Below, in pieces: positions 27,986 to 38,719 of a DNA stretch of 64,000 bases (the stretch's first letter is position 1; each line of letters opens with the position of its first letter). The stretch covers positions 1 through 64,000 of the forward strand of contig BJUT01000011.1 of assembly GCA_007988745.1 (NCBI GenBank). Direction: 5' to 3'. The translations under genes were made by a program, and so were the position numbers. This DNA comes from Pseudoalteromonas atlantica. Lineage in GTDB: Bacteria; Pseudomonadota; Gammaproteobacteria; Enterobacterales; Alteromonadaceae. The notes under the pieces are model-generated. The model was given only the letters and a program-made list of their open reading frames with translations, made no database searches and was not told the origin of the DNA.

Positions 27986-28770
27986 TGACCTACACGTTAG
28001 TTGATGCAGGCGTTAATTTAACCAATCACCAGTTTGAAGGTGAGCATCAGGCCATTATTGCCCGCGCAAATGCCGCGGGCGTGCAAGCTATGTTACTGAT
28101 CGGCTGCGATGTGCCTAGTAGCGAACAATCGCTTACATTAGCAAAACAATATAATCAGTTTTCTACTGCTGGCGTGCATCCACATGACGCCAAAGACGCC
28201 ACCGATGAACTTGAAACCACTTTAACGCAGCTTGCTAGTAACGATTGCGTTGTGGCCATTGGTGAGTGTGGGCTTGATTATAATCGCGATTTTTCTCCTC
28301 GCGATATTCAGCGCAGCGTATTAAAACGCCAGTTAGCGTTAGCTGAAAAACTAAACCTACCTGTTTATTTACACGAACGTGACGCAAGCGAAGATATGCT
28401 AAATATTTTGGCTAACTATAACGTACGTGGCGTGCTGCATTGCTTTACGGGCAATGCCCAAGCACTTAAAGATTATTTAGAATTAGGCCTTTATATTGGC
28501 ATTACTGGGTGGGTGTGTGACGAGCGCCGCGGTAAAGCATTGCAACAATTGGTGCCAAGTATCCCGCTTGAGCGGTTATTAATAGAAACCGATGCGCCTT
28601 TTTTAATTCCACGCACAATAAGCCCTAAACCAAAATCACGTAAAAATGAGCCCGCTTATCTTAGCTATGTGTGTGAAACACTCGCTAAGCTTTATAACGT
28701 TGAACCAAGTACTATTGCCACCCATAGTACGGCTAACTTTTATAGCTTATTTGATATAGCAGGTCGCTAA
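27985..28770 (+). CDS. tatD: TatD-family metal-dependent deoxyribonuclease
   Basis: TIM-barrel hydrolase with 3'-5' DNase activity in E. coli; not needed for protein export. The 261-aa protein starts LVDAGVNLTNHQFEGEH, which is the TatD variant without the HxH of YcfH. It carries STAGVHPHDAKDA, AIGECGLDYNRDFSPRDIQR, LPVYLHERD, LHCFTGN and LIETDAPFLIP with metal ligands in each. It is coupled by TAATG to both neighbours, an unusually tight arrangement with the diguanylate cyclase downstream. Confidence 0.94.
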   Translation: MTYTLVDAGVNLTNHQFEGEHQAIIARANAAGVQAMLLIGCDVPSSEQSLTLAKQYNQFSTAGVHPHDAKDATDELETTLTQLASNDCVVAIGECGLDYNRDFSPRDIQRSVLKRQLALAEKLNLPVYLHERDASEDMLNILANYNVRGVLHCFTGNAQALKDYLELGLYIGITGWVCDERRGKALQQLVPSIPLERLLIETDAPFLIPRTISPKPKSRKNEPAYLSYVCETLAKLYNVEPSTIATHSTANFYSLFDIAGR

Positions 28771-30617
28771 TGACAAGCCCAAAGGCGCTATTTAGCCTAT
28801 TTATGCTCCTTTGTTCATTTTGCAGTGTTGCAAACCCCGTAATTTCTGAAAATTTTAAAGCAATAAAAATAGACACCCTGAGCTATTCGTTTACGCCCAC
28901 CACAGCAAACAATGCCTACCATGAGGTTAACGACTGGCAAACCGTAAGTGATAAGCCATTAAATTTAGGGTTTGAACAACGCCCTGTATGGGTCAAGTTT
29001 ACAGTTAAAAATACCTTAAATAACAATATAAGCCCTATTTTATCGCTCGATAACCCGCTGTTAAATGAAGCGCAAATTTTTCATTTTTATAATTCAGCAC
29101 TGCTCTCACACATGCAAACTGGCGATAACTTTAAGCTCTCATCACGGCTAATAAAAAGTGAATCTTTATTAGCAACCTTGAGGCTGCCGGCAAATAGTAT
29201 TAGCACCGTAATAATGAAGGTTAACAACAGTGCTGGGCTACGCATCCCGCTGACTTTATGGCAACCAGATGCCTACCTAGCGCATAAAGGTAAACTTAAT
29301 TTAATTTATGGCTTACTCATTGGTTTTTTATTTTCATTGGCCATAAGTTGCTTGGTTTTGTATGGGTTTTCGCGCAAGTTGTATTTTGCTTATGCAGGCA
29401 TTATTACGCTGACCTTAGGTGTGCTACTGGCTTATTTATGCGGTTTTGGCGCTCGTTATTTTCATCCAAATTCGCCTTCATTACAGCAAGTAATGATACC
29501 TGTTTTACTAATGCTCACTACGCTTGCTTTTGTGCCGCTACAAAAACAACTGTGCCAACCTAAAGCCTCTAAACTACTAAAATGGCAAACCATTGTTGCT
29601 AATATTTACGCAATTAGCCTGCTGTTTATGTGGGCTTTACCTAGCACAGTGTTTACCCCATTTAGCTTACTGGCGAGCCCGATTGTTATTATTTATTGCT
29701 TGGTAAGCGCCTACATCTGCCAGCAAAACGCGCCTTCAAAACCAATTCAAGCACTGCTAATTGCACTCATGCTATTTTTACTTGTTATGGTGTACCTTAT
29801 TATTGCTGTATTTGGCTTATATCCTTTAGGTAGAAGTAGCTTAGCTTTTGTTTTTATGTGCTTTTTTGGTAGTACATTTTGCCTATGTTATGGCGTTATG
29901 AAGCGCTTTATTTTAGAACGTGATGAACAAGTTATTGCTCAACAAACCTTGATTGCTGAAAATGCAGCCCAAGATACACTATTAAATGAGCGGCTCGCGC
30001 TGCAAGCCCAAACACAAAAAGAATTAGAGTCGTTAGTTGATGAGCGCACCTTTGAGCTACAGGTCACTTTGCGTGAACTAGAAGATAAAAACCGCGAGCT
30101 TGAGCTACTTAATATGGAAGACGCGCTGAGTGGCGTTAAAAATCGTCGCTTTTTTGATAAAAAATTAGTGATGGAACTGCGTCGCTCTCGGCGTGAACAA
30201 ACGCCTTTGAGTATGATTATGCTCGATATAGACCGGTTTAAACGCGTAAATGATAACTACGGGCACTTAACCGGCGACCAAGTAATACGCGCTGTAGCCG
30301 ACATTATAAAACAGCATTTAAAACGCCCGTTGGATGAAGTGGCTCGCTACGGCGGCGAAGAGTTTGTTGTTTTGCTACCTAACACCCCAAAAGAGGGGGC
30401 TGTTGATATTGCTGAAAAAATTCGCCAAGCCGTAGAGAGTAATACCGTAAACGTAGCCGGAACATCCGTAAAAGTAACCATTAGTGCTGGCGTAAACAGC
30501 GCTGTAGTAAACGATATTAGTAACCCTGAGCTATTTACAGACGACGCAGATAAAGCGCTCTATTTCGCTAAACAACATGGCCGAAATCAAGTAATTAGTT
30601 TTCCAATTCCACAGTAG
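28770..30617 (+). CDS. Membrane diguanylate cyclase, 7TMR-DISM type
   Basis: Makes cyclic di-GMP from two GTP. Layout: signal peptide (residues 1-21), a periplasmic 7TMR-DISM extracellular domain (about 25-170) with RPVWVKFTVKN, seven membrane helices (about 180-380), a coiled coil (390-450) and a GGDEF domain. The active site is GGEEF at residues 528-532, and a product-inhibition I-site RxxD (RPLD, 519-522) sits five residues before it. FKRVNDNYGHLTGD is intact, so the enzyme should be active and feedback-inhibited. DISM domains often bind carbohydrates or other small ligands; the ligand is unknown. Its start overlaps the tatD stop. Confidence 0.92.
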   Translation: MTSPKALFSLFMLLCSFCSVANPVISENFKAIKIDTLSYSFTPTTANNAYHEVNDWQTVSDKPLNLGFEQRPVWVKFTVKNTLNNNISPILSLDNPLLNEAQIFHFYNSALLSHMQTGDNFKLSSRLIKSESLLATLRLPANSISTVIMKVNNSAGLRIPLTLWQPDAYLAHKGKLNLIYGLLIGFLFSLAISCLVLYGFSRKLYFAYAGIITLTLGVLLAYLCGFGARYFHPNSPSLQQVMIPVLLMLTTLAFVPLQKQLCQPKASKLLKWQTIVANIYAISLLFMWALPSTVFTPFSLLASPIVIIYCLVSAYICQQNAPSKPIQALLIALMLFLLVMVYLIIAVFGLYPLGRSSLAFVFMCFFGSTFCLCYGVMKRFILERDEQVIAQQTLIAENAAQDTLLNERLALQAQTQKELESLVDERTFELQVTLRELEDKNRELELLNMEDALSGVKNRRFFDKKLVMELRRSRREQTPLSMIMLDIDRFKRVNDNYGHLTGDQVIRAVADIIKQHLKRPLDEVARYGGEEFVVLLPNTPKEGAVDIAEKIRQAVESNTVNVAGTSVKVTISAGVNSAVVNDISNPELFTDDADKALYFAKQHGRNQVISFPIPQ

Positions 30618-31640
<1,023 letters not shown>

Positions 31641-31651
31641 ACATGTTATCA

Positions 31652-31679
31652 AAGGCGGTACGCCGCCTTAATTTTTTTA
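31652..31679 (+). terminator. Terminator after hemB
   Basis: AAGGCGG pairs with CCGCCTT around TACG, followed by AATTTTTTT. Confidence 0.8.
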
Positions 31680-31770
31680 CAACCATTAACATATTTGTAT
31701 TCTTTTTGTCATTTAGATTGCCTAAACTGGTGTCCCATTTTGGGATTTAAATACACGGGAATAATAAAAA

Positions 31771-34500
31771 ATGTTAAAAACGAAAATAACGCCACTGGCG
31801 CTTGTATTAGCAAGCCTCAGTGCACCAGCCTCCGCCGATCTAATCATTTCTGAATACATCGAAGGCAGCAGCAACAATAAAGCGATTGAGCTTTATAACA
31901 ATGCTGATACAGAGCTTTCTCTTGAAGGTTATACTTTAGGACTTTATTCAAATGGTAGTAGTTCGGTAGGTAACTCAATTGATTTATCAGGCACATTGGC
32001 TGCCAATACCACCTATATAATTTCAAACCCTAGTGCTGACGCTGCCATTCTTGATATTGCAGATGAAACCAGCACAGTAACTTACTACAACGGTGACGAT
32101 GCCCTTGTTTTAACTAAAGATGGTGTGGTGGTTGATAGCTTTGGCCAAGTGGGTGTTGATCCTGGCTCTTTTTGGTCTGATGATACCGTACAAACTCAAA
32201 ATAAAACCTTACGAAGAAAAAATAGCATCACAACGGGTCGAACTGACTCAACTGCAACTTTTAATCCTAGCGATGAATGGGAACAGTTTGATATTGACAC
32301 CTTTGACGGCTTAGGCTCGCATGCTGGCGATGGTGGTACGGCTCCTGCGCCAGACCCTGAGCCAGAACCATTAGAACCGCTTGTATGTGGCGCAGATAAA
32401 ACGCTAATTAGCGCTGTGCAAGGTTCTGGTGAAGCAAGCCCGTTAGTAGATACCCTTGTTGAAATTGAAGGTATTGTCACTGCCGATTTTCAAGGTGAAG
32501 ATGGCTTAGATGGTTTCTTTGTGACCTCGCTTGCTGCAGATGTAGATAACGACCCAATGACCTCTGAAGGTCTATTTGTATACTTTACTGATACCGATGT
32601 AAATGTAGGTGACCACGTGCGCGTACAGGGTACGGTTGATGAATACTATGATTCAACACAACTTGCAGATGTAACACAAATTGCAGTATGTGGTACTGAC
32701 GAAGTGGCCTCTGCAACCTCAATAAGCTTACCTTTAGAGAGCCAAGCTGACCTAGAAGCTTATGAAGGTATGCTAGTAAGCCTAGATCAAACACTTGTAG
32801 TTACTAACAACTACGGCTTAGGTCGCTATGGTGAAGTAGAGCTAGCCACTGAGCGTTTATACCAAGGTACTCAAGTTGCATTGCCAGGTGATGCAGCCAA
32901 TGCTGTTGAAGCGGCTAACTTGACTAAAAAAATCTTATTAGATGATGGCTCTACAGCTCAAAACTCAGATCCAACGGCTTACCCAGCGCCAGGCCTATCG
33001 GCAGAAAATACTCTACGTACCGGCGATACTGTAAATGCGGTAACAGGGGTAGTTACATACAGCTTTAGCACGTATCGCATTCACCCAACAGTTACACCAC
33101 AGTTTATAGCGACTAATGCGCGTGAAGATGCGCCTGAGCAAAGTGAAGAAGCCGATTTACGAATCGCCAGCTTTAACGTACTTAACTACTTTAACGGTGA
33201 TGGTCAAGGCGGTGGTTTCCCTACTAGCCGTGGTGCAGACTCAGAAGAAGAGTTTGTACGTCAAGAAGCAAAACTTGTAAGTGCTATTAGTGCAATGCAA
33301 GCTGATGTTGTTGGCTTAATGGAAATTGAAAATGATGGCTTTGGTGAGTTCAGTGCTATAGCAAGTTTAGTAAATGCATTAAACGATGCTGACAGCGCTA
33401 ACAACTACGCGTTTGTAGATTTTAACGTAGCCCAAATTGGTAGCGACGAAATCACCACTGCCCTTATTTACCGCGCAGATAAAGTAGAAGAAGTAGGCAC
33501 AGCCGCTATTACTACTGATTACCCGTTTGATTACAGCAACCGTGCCCCAATTGCACAAAGCTTTAAGTCACTTTCAACAGATGAAGTATTTACTGTTTCT
33601 GTAGCCCACCTTAAATCTAAAGGGAGCTGTGGTGATGATAACAACGACGACCTAGGTGATGGCCAAGGCTGTTGGAATGAAATTCGTACCGAAGCTGCTG
33701 ATGCGTTTACTGATTGGTTAGACAACAAACCTACTGGCGTAGATGACGAAGATATCATTCTTGTTGGTGATATGAACGCTTATGCAATGGAAGATCCAAT
33801 CCGTAAGTTTGATGAAAAAGGCTATAAAAACGTAGTCGCAGAGCTTGATGGCGATACACTAAGCTACTCTTATAGCTTCTCTGGTCGTGCAGGTAGCCTT
33901 GACCATGCTTTAGCAACCGAGTCTTTACTAAGCAAAGTTGTTGCAGCAAATGATTGGCATATCAATGCTGATGAGCCTATTGTGCTTGATTACAACCTAG
34001 AGTTTAAGAGCGAAGGTCATCAATCTACGCTATACGCAGAAGGGCCATACCGTGCATCTGATCACGACCCAGTTATTGTTGATATAAAATCTGAAGTAGT
34101 ACTTACCCCTGAAGAGCAAACACCGGTAATTGCACCTGATCAAATATTCACAGTAGATGAAAACAGCGCTGTAGGCACTGTGATTGGCACACTTGATTTT
34201 AGTGACCCTAACGCTGATGTATCACCTGTAGTTAAATTTATCGTATCAGGTAACGATTCTGTATCAATTAACGAGCAAGGTCAGTTAATTGTTGCAAGCG
34301 AAGTAGACTACGAGTTTGAAAATCGTATTACCCTTACAGTACAAGCAGAGGATAGTGTAGGTAACGTATCTGAAGCACAAACGGTTGTAGTAAGAGTAAA
34401 CAACCTACGTGGTGATGACGATAACGACTCAGGCTCATTGCTTTGGTTATCTCTTTTATTAGCACCACTTTCATTAGTGCGCAGATTTAAGAAAAAATAA
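31771..34500 (+). CDS. Extracellular nuclease, ExeM type, with C-terminal sorting tail
   Basis: A large secreted DNase of 909 aa. Signal peptide residues 1-22; lamin-tail domain about 23-150 (LIISEYIEGSSNNKAIELYN); Pro/Glu linker; OB-fold-like region about 205-440. The endonuclease/exonuclease/phosphatase domain spans about 465-770, with RIASFNVLNYFNGDG, GLMEIENDG, VAHLKSKGS, LVGDMNAY, SLDHALA and SDHDPVIVDI. A cadherin-like module (about 790-875) precedes DDNDSGSLLWLSLLLAPLSL and RRFKKK. That tail is a GlyGly-CTERM-like signal processed by rhombosortase. Such enzymes degrade extracellular DNA and shape biofilms. It has its own terminator. Confidence 0.9.
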   Translation: MLKTKITPLALVLASLSAPASADLIISEYIEGSSNNKAIELYNNADTELSLEGYTLGLYSNGSSSVGNSIDLSGTLAANTTYIISNPSADAAILDIADETSTVTYYNGDDALVLTKDGVVVDSFGQVGVDPGSFWSDDTVQTQNKTLRRKNSITTGRTDSTATFNPSDEWEQFDIDTFDGLGSHAGDGGTAPAPDPEPEPLEPLVCGADKTLISAVQGSGEASPLVDTLVEIEGIVTADFQGEDGLDGFFVTSLAADVDNDPMTSEGLFVYFTDTDVNVGDHVRVQGTVDEYYDSTQLADVTQIAVCGTDEVASATSISLPLESQADLEAYEGMLVSLDQTLVVTNNYGLGRYGEVELATERLYQGTQVALPGDAANAVEAANLTKKILLDDGSTAQNSDPTAYPAPGLSAENTLRTGDTVNAVTGVVTYSFSTYRIHPTVTPQFIATNAREDAPEQSEEADLRIASFNVLNYFNGDGQGGGFPTSRGADSEEEFVRQEAKLVSAISAMQADVVGLMEIENDGFGEFSAIASLVNALNDADSANNYAFVDFNVAQIGSDEITTALIYRADKVEEVGTAAITTDYPFDYSNRAPIAQSFKSLSTDEVFTVSVAHLKSKGSCGDDNNDDLGDGQGCWNEIRTEAADAFTDWLDNKPTGVDDEDIILVGDMNAYAMEDPIRKFDEKGYKNVVAELDGDTLSYSYSFSGRAGSLDHALATESLLSKVVAANDWHINADEPIVLDYNLEFKSEGHQSTLYAEGPYRASDHDPVIVDIKSEVVLTPEEQTPVIAPDQIFTVDENSAVGTVIGTLDFSDPNADVSPVVKFIVSGNDSVSINEQGQLIVASEVDYEFENRITLTVQAEDSVGNVSEAQTVVVRVNNLRGDDDNDSGSLLWLSLLLAPLSLVRRFKKK

Positions 34501-34515
34501 CGAGTGATTTGTTTT

Positions 34516-34541
34516 AAAGCCGCATTTTTGCGGCTTTTTTT
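34516..34541 (+). terminator. Terminator after the nuclease gene
   Basis: AAAGCCGCA pairs with TGCGGCTTT around TTTT, followed by T's. The remaining 278 bp up to opgG is AT-rich promoter DNA in which I see no other feature. Confidence 0.85.
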
Positions 34542-34819
34542 ATGCTTATAAAAATGTAATTCAGACAAGCTTCAGTAAACAACCCTTAATATCTTCCATA
34601 CCGTTTATTAACTATTAATAGAATTAGCCGCGCAACAAATACATTAAATGAGTATTTTTTACACATGAGCCGTAGTTAAAACCCTTTTTAATAAATTTAA
34701 CTGTTGAAATGTAAACACTTTATTTACGGATTAAAAGTTGCACTATAAGTTCGTCACCCTTGTGTAGTAGTTAAGTAACAAACCCTAAGCGTAAAAATAA
34801 GTCGTGTTTTTATAAAGGA

Positions 34820-36445
34820 ATGGAAATGAAACAATTAACCCAAACACCTCCTACTTGGCAGAAAAAAGCAACGCCATTATTGGGTCTACTTTTTATTTTT
34901 TCTGGCTGGGGCTATAGCACGCAGGCAATAGCAGCAAGTGTTGATGCAGCAATTCCGCAAGGAAGCCTATTTGAAGTAATAAGCGCCCGCGCTAAAAAAC
35001 TAGCCGAACAAGAATATGTACCTCCAAAAAATATAGAGCTAGAAGCATTAAATAACATTGATTATCAAGATTACCGCTCAATTCGATTTAAGCAGGACAA
35101 ATCGGTGTGGAAAGATGAAGGCCTGTATGAGCTACAACTCTTTCACCCTGGTTTTTTATATAAAACACCGGTAACAATTAATACCGTAGAAGGCGACTCA
35201 AAACGTAACCGCCTACCTTTCAGTACTGATTTTTATCAATACGATGGCACAGCCGCCCCTCTAAAAGACGAAATAGCAAAAAGCGTAGCCGGCACGCAAC
35301 TAGGCCATGCAGGCTTTCGCTTACATTACCCAATTAACACAAACGAATACAAAGATGAGGTAATGGTGTTTCAAGGGGCCTCTTATTTTAGAGTTGTTGG
35401 TCCTAATCAAGTATATGGTTTATCAGCACGCGGGTTAGCAATCGATACCGCCGAAACATCGGGTGAAGAGTTCCCTATGTTTAAAGAGTTTTGGCTTGTT
35501 AAGCCCCAGGCTGAGCAAACTAACATCACTATTTTTGCATTGCTTGATAGCCCTTCGGTATCAGGCGCTTACAAATTTGATATTGACCCAACAACCAGTA
35601 TGTTAGTTGATGTTGATATGCAAATTTTTGCCCGTAAAGATATTAAAAAGCTAGGCGTAGCCCCTTTAACAAGTATGTTTTACCACGGTGAAAACAGCAC
35701 TAAGTTTTTTGATGACTACCGCCCAGAAGTGCATGACTCAGACGGCTTGTTAACACAGTCAGCTGATAACAAATGGGTATGGCGCCCGCTTAACAACCCA
35801 GCACAGTTAAGCGTTACGTCGTTTTCATACACCAACCCTAAGGGGTTTGGTTTAGCACAGCGTGACCGTGACTTTAACAATTACCTAGATACTGAAGCGC
35901 ACTACCACGACCGTCCAAGCCTGTGGATAGAGCCAAAAGGTGAATGGGGAAATGGCCGAGTTGAGCTAGTAGAAATACCAACAGACACAGAAACAAACGA
36001 CAATATAGTGAGTTACTGGGTGCCTGAAAAGCCAATGAAAGCTGGTGATTCATTAAAGCTAAGCTACAAAATGAGCACCTTTAACGCCCATTTAACTCAA
36101 CACCAAAAGGCGCGTGTAACACGCACACGTATTGGTAGCGCAGCGCTGCCAGGTGAAGATAACCCACCACCGCAAAGCCATCGCCAGTTTACCGTTGACT
36201 TTGCAGGCCCCGATTTAAACAACCTGTCTGAAAAGCTAACACTTGAAGCCGACATTCAGCTAACAACAGGTGAAGTAAGAGATGTAACAGTGCAAAAACT
36301 TCCTAAATCTCTTGGTTGGCGAGTAGCGTTTAAAATTGCACCACAGGACGATCAACCCGTAGATATGCGTTTATCGTTAAAACTTCGTGATAAAGAAATT
36401 AGTGAGGTATGGAGCTATGTTTGGTACCCAAATGACATCAAGTAA
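34820..36445 (+). CDS. opgG: Periplasmic glucan biosynthesis protein OpgG
   Basis: Works in the periplasm on the beta-1,2 glucan backbone to make osmoregulated periplasmic glucans. The 541-aa product has a basic start, a hydrophobic signal helix (about residues 17-38, cut near QAIAA) and the OpgG/MdoG sandwich domain. That domain includes YQDYRSIRFKQDKSVW near residue 75, AGFRLHYPIN near residue 165, SYFRVVGPNQVYGLSARGLA near residue 193 and RDRDFNNYLDTEAHYHDRPS near residue 353. It pairs with opgH immediately downstream. Confidence 0.95.
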   Translation: MEMKQLTQTPPTWQKKATPLLGLLFIFSGWGYSTQAIAASVDAAIPQGSLFEVISARAKKLAEQEYVPPKNIELEALNNIDYQDYRSIRFKQDKSVWKDEGLYELQLFHPGFLYKTPVTINTVEGDSKRNRLPFSTDFYQYDGTAAPLKDEIAKSVAGTQLGHAGFRLHYPINTNEYKDEVMVFQGASYFRVVGPNQVYGLSARGLAIDTAETSGEEFPMFKEFWLVKPQAEQTNITIFALLDSPSVSGAYKFDIDPTTSMLVDVDMQIFARKDIKKLGVAPLTSMFYHGENSTKFFDDYRPEVHDSDGLLTQSADNKWVWRPLNNPAQLSVTSFSYTNPKGFGLAQRDRDFNNYLDTEAHYHDRPSLWIEPKGEWGNGRVELVEIPTDTETNDNIVSYWVPEKPMKAGDSLKLSYKMSTFNAHLTQHQKARVTRTRIGSAALPGEDNPPPQSHRQFTVDFAGPDLNNLSEKLTLEADIQLTTGEVRDVTVQKLPKSLGWRVAFKIAPQDDQPVDMRLSLKLRDKEISEVWSYVWYPNDIK

Positions 36446-36464
36446 TAAAGGAAAGGGCACATCA

Positions 36465-38378
36465 ATGCCATTCAAAACACTGCGCGTATGGTTATTTGCT
36501 ATTGCAGCACTCACTGTTTCAGGGTACGGCATCTCCATTATGTTTGAAATTTTAAGCTCAAACGGAATGACCTTGCTTGAATACGCGCTATTGGTTTTAT
36601 TTTCAATAACCTTTGCATGGATTGTTACGGCATTTTGTAGCGGCACGATAGGATTTGTACTGCAATTATTTCGTATTGACCCGCTCACCCTAAGACGCAT
36701 TAAACCTATTGAGTTTGATAATGCCGCGCTTGCACAGCAAAAAACCGCGGTAGTTATGCCTATTTATAACGAAGACACACACCGTGTTATTGCCGGCTTT
36801 GAAGTGAGCTTACAATCGCTAAAAGAGACAGGGCAACTTGCCAATTTTGACTTTTATTTACTTAGCGACACGCAAGACCCTGAAATAGCACAAAACGAGC
36901 TAAGCGCATGGCATGCTTTATGTGAGCGTTTAGGCGATACTGCAAAACAGGTTTTCTATCGTCGCCGCGAAGATAATAAACACCGTAAAGTAGGTAACTT
37001 AACCGACTTTTGCGAGCGCTGGGGCAGCCAATACGATCACATGATTGTACTTGATGCCGACAGCGTAATGACGGGTAAATGTATGCTAGAGCTGACCACA
37101 AGCATGATCAACAACCCGCAAGCTGGCTTAATTCAAACTATCCCTATTCCAGTTCGTCAAGACACCTACTTTGGTCGTTTTTTACAATTTGCCTCAGTGC
37201 TTTACAGCCCAATGCTGGCAACGGGGTCTGCTTTTTGGCAAACCGACAAAGCTAATTATTGGGGCCACAATGCCATTATTCGTGTTGAAGCATTTATTAA
37301 CTATTGTGGTTTACCTACGCTTGAAGGCAATGCCCCCTTTGGTGGCGAAATTTTAAGTCATGACTTTGTAGAGGCTTCACTACTGCACAGTGCAGGCTGG
37401 GATGTTCTATTACTTAGCGATATTGAAGGTAGCTACGAAGAAGTACCAAGTAACATTTTAGATTATGCCATACGCGACAGACGTTGGGTGCAAGGTAACA
37501 TTCAGCATCTTGGTTTATTAGGCTCGTCTAAATTAAAGTTAATGAGTAAGTTTCACTTTTTATTAGGCGCAACCGCTTATATTTCATCGCTTATTTGGTT
37601 ATCTATGCTGGCACTAAGCACCATAGATGCGGTAACACGTGCATTAAATAGCGATGTGTACTTTAATCGGGTTTATCAGTTATTCCCAACGTGGCAAATA
37701 GCTAAAACAGACCTAATTGATTCACTACTTTATTTAACCATTATTATATTATTGGTGCCTAAATTAATGGGTGTAATTGTCACGCTAGTGCACAGAAATA
37801 AGCGCTTTGGCGGCTCGTTTAAATTAATACTAGGCTCAATAATAGAGACTGTATTTGCCATTATTGTGGCACCACTTATGATGGTGTTTCATGCTTACTT
37901 TGTAGTGTGTGTATTTTTAGGTAAAAAAGTTAAGTGGGATGCACAACCGCGCGAAGGCCGCATGGTACCGTGGAAAGAAGCGTTTAATTACACACTATTT
38001 TCTACCTTGGTTGCCATAGTATGGGGTGCTACAGCCTATTACTTTACGCCAGTGTTCTTTTGGTGGTTATCGCCTATATTACTTGGTCTATTACTTGGAG
38101 CGCCAATAATACGCTACACCAGTAGCATTAAGTTAGGTGTGCAGCTGCGTAAAATGGGAATATTTATTTGCCCTAGCGAAGTTGATAACGACCCTATGCT
38201 AAACAACCTTAAAGTGCATTTAAAAGAGATTTCGGTACCAGAGCCTGGGCAATACCCTAAAACGGTGCCAGCCCTGCCACAAGAGCATTTAGTGGTTATG
38301 CCAATACAAAGCTTTAATAAGCCTCGCTTGCCAAAGATGAAAGCGCTAAGAGCTAAAGCAATTAAGAAGTTTAATTAG
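36465..38378 (+). CDS. opgH: Glucan glucosyltransferase OpgH
   Basis: Inner-membrane processive glycosyltransferase that builds the glucan chain from UDP-glucose and exports it. Two helices precede a GT2 domain with VVMPIYNEDTHRV, VLDADSVMTG and the RDRRWVQGNIQH acceptor motif. Several helices follow in the C-terminal half. I chose the ATG at 36465 because GGAAAGGG lies 8-12 bp upstream, giving 638 aa. The frame is open from 36387, and ATGs at 36417 and 36432 lie in or next to the end of opgG, so a slightly longer protein is possible. The N-terminal cytoplasmic region is shorter than in E. coli. Confidence 0.93.
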   Translation: MPFKTLRVWLFAIAALTVSGYGISIMFEILSSNGMTLLEYALLVLFSITFAWIVTAFCSGTIGFVLQLFRIDPLTLRRIKPIEFDNAALAQQKTAVVMPIYNEDTHRVIAGFEVSLQSLKETGQLANFDFYLLSDTQDPEIAQNELSAWHALCERLGDTAKQVFYRRREDNKHRKVGNLTDFCERWGSQYDHMIVLDADSVMTGKCMLELTTSMINNPQAGLIQTIPIPVRQDTYFGRFLQFASVLYSPMLATGSAFWQTDKANYWGHNAIIRVEAFINYCGLPTLEGNAPFGGEILSHDFVEASLLHSAGWDVLLLSDIEGSYEEVPSNILDYAIRDRRWVQGNIQHLGLLGSSKLKLMSKFHFLLGATAYISSLIWLSMLALSTIDAVTRALNSDVYFNRVYQLFPTWQIAKTDLIDSLLYLTIIILLVPKLMGVIVTLVHRNKRFGGSFKLILGSIIETVFAIIVAPLMMVFHAYFVVCVFLGKKVKWDAQPREGRMVPWKEAFNYTLFSTLVAIVWGATAYYFTPVFFWWLSPILLGLLLGAPIIRYTSSIKLGVQLRKMGIFICPSEVDNDPMLNNLKVHLKEISVPEPGQYPKTVPALPQEHLVVMPIQSFNKPRLPKMKALRAKAIKKFN

Positions 38379-38401
38379 CGCAATGGGCACGCACTAAATA
38401 C

Positions 38402-38429
38402 AAAAAGGAGCATGATTGCTCCTTTTTTT
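38402..38429 (+). terminator. Terminator of opgGH
   Basis: AAAAAGGAGCA pairs with TGCTCCTTTTT around TGAT, ending in seven T's, 23 bp after the opgH stop. Confidence 0.85.
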
Positions 38430-38671
38430 ATACCTAAAATAAGCCGCTATACAACTTCCCTTTCTTAACTAGCACCTCACTAACCCAAGTATAACCTACT
38501 GTATTAAGTGAGCGCGCTTATGCACTAAGCTGCCATTGCTCCTACGGCCCCCTCAGCTTTAAATACCATATATCACGCACCGCTTTAAGCAGCCTTTTAT
38601 TTAGGCTGCCAATGTTGGTATTACTGTTTTTGAGAGACGCTAACTCAAAGAGTAATTAAATCGTAGGCAAT
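38430..38671. other. Intergenic DNA between convergent opgH and fusA
   Basis: A 242-bp spacer between two terminators, in a gene gap of 341 bp. It contains one modest inverted repeat, GCAGCC/GGCTGC at about 38589-38609. I see no promoter-terminator unit or ORF with a ribosome site. Confidence 0.35.
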
Positions 38672-38701
38672 AAAAAACCCGCAACATGTGCGGGTTTTTT
38701 T
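38672..38701 (-). terminator. Terminator of fusA
   Basis: AAAAAACCCGCA and TGCGGGTTTTTT form a symmetric hairpin around ACATG, 18 bp after the fusA stop. Confidence 0.85.
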
Positions 38702-38719
38702 AAAGAGTTACAGAGCTAA

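Noticed and set aside
32196..32480. 94-codon ORF opposite the nuclease gene
   Set aside because: Its Ser/Gly-rich composition mirrors the Pro/Glu linker of the real gene.
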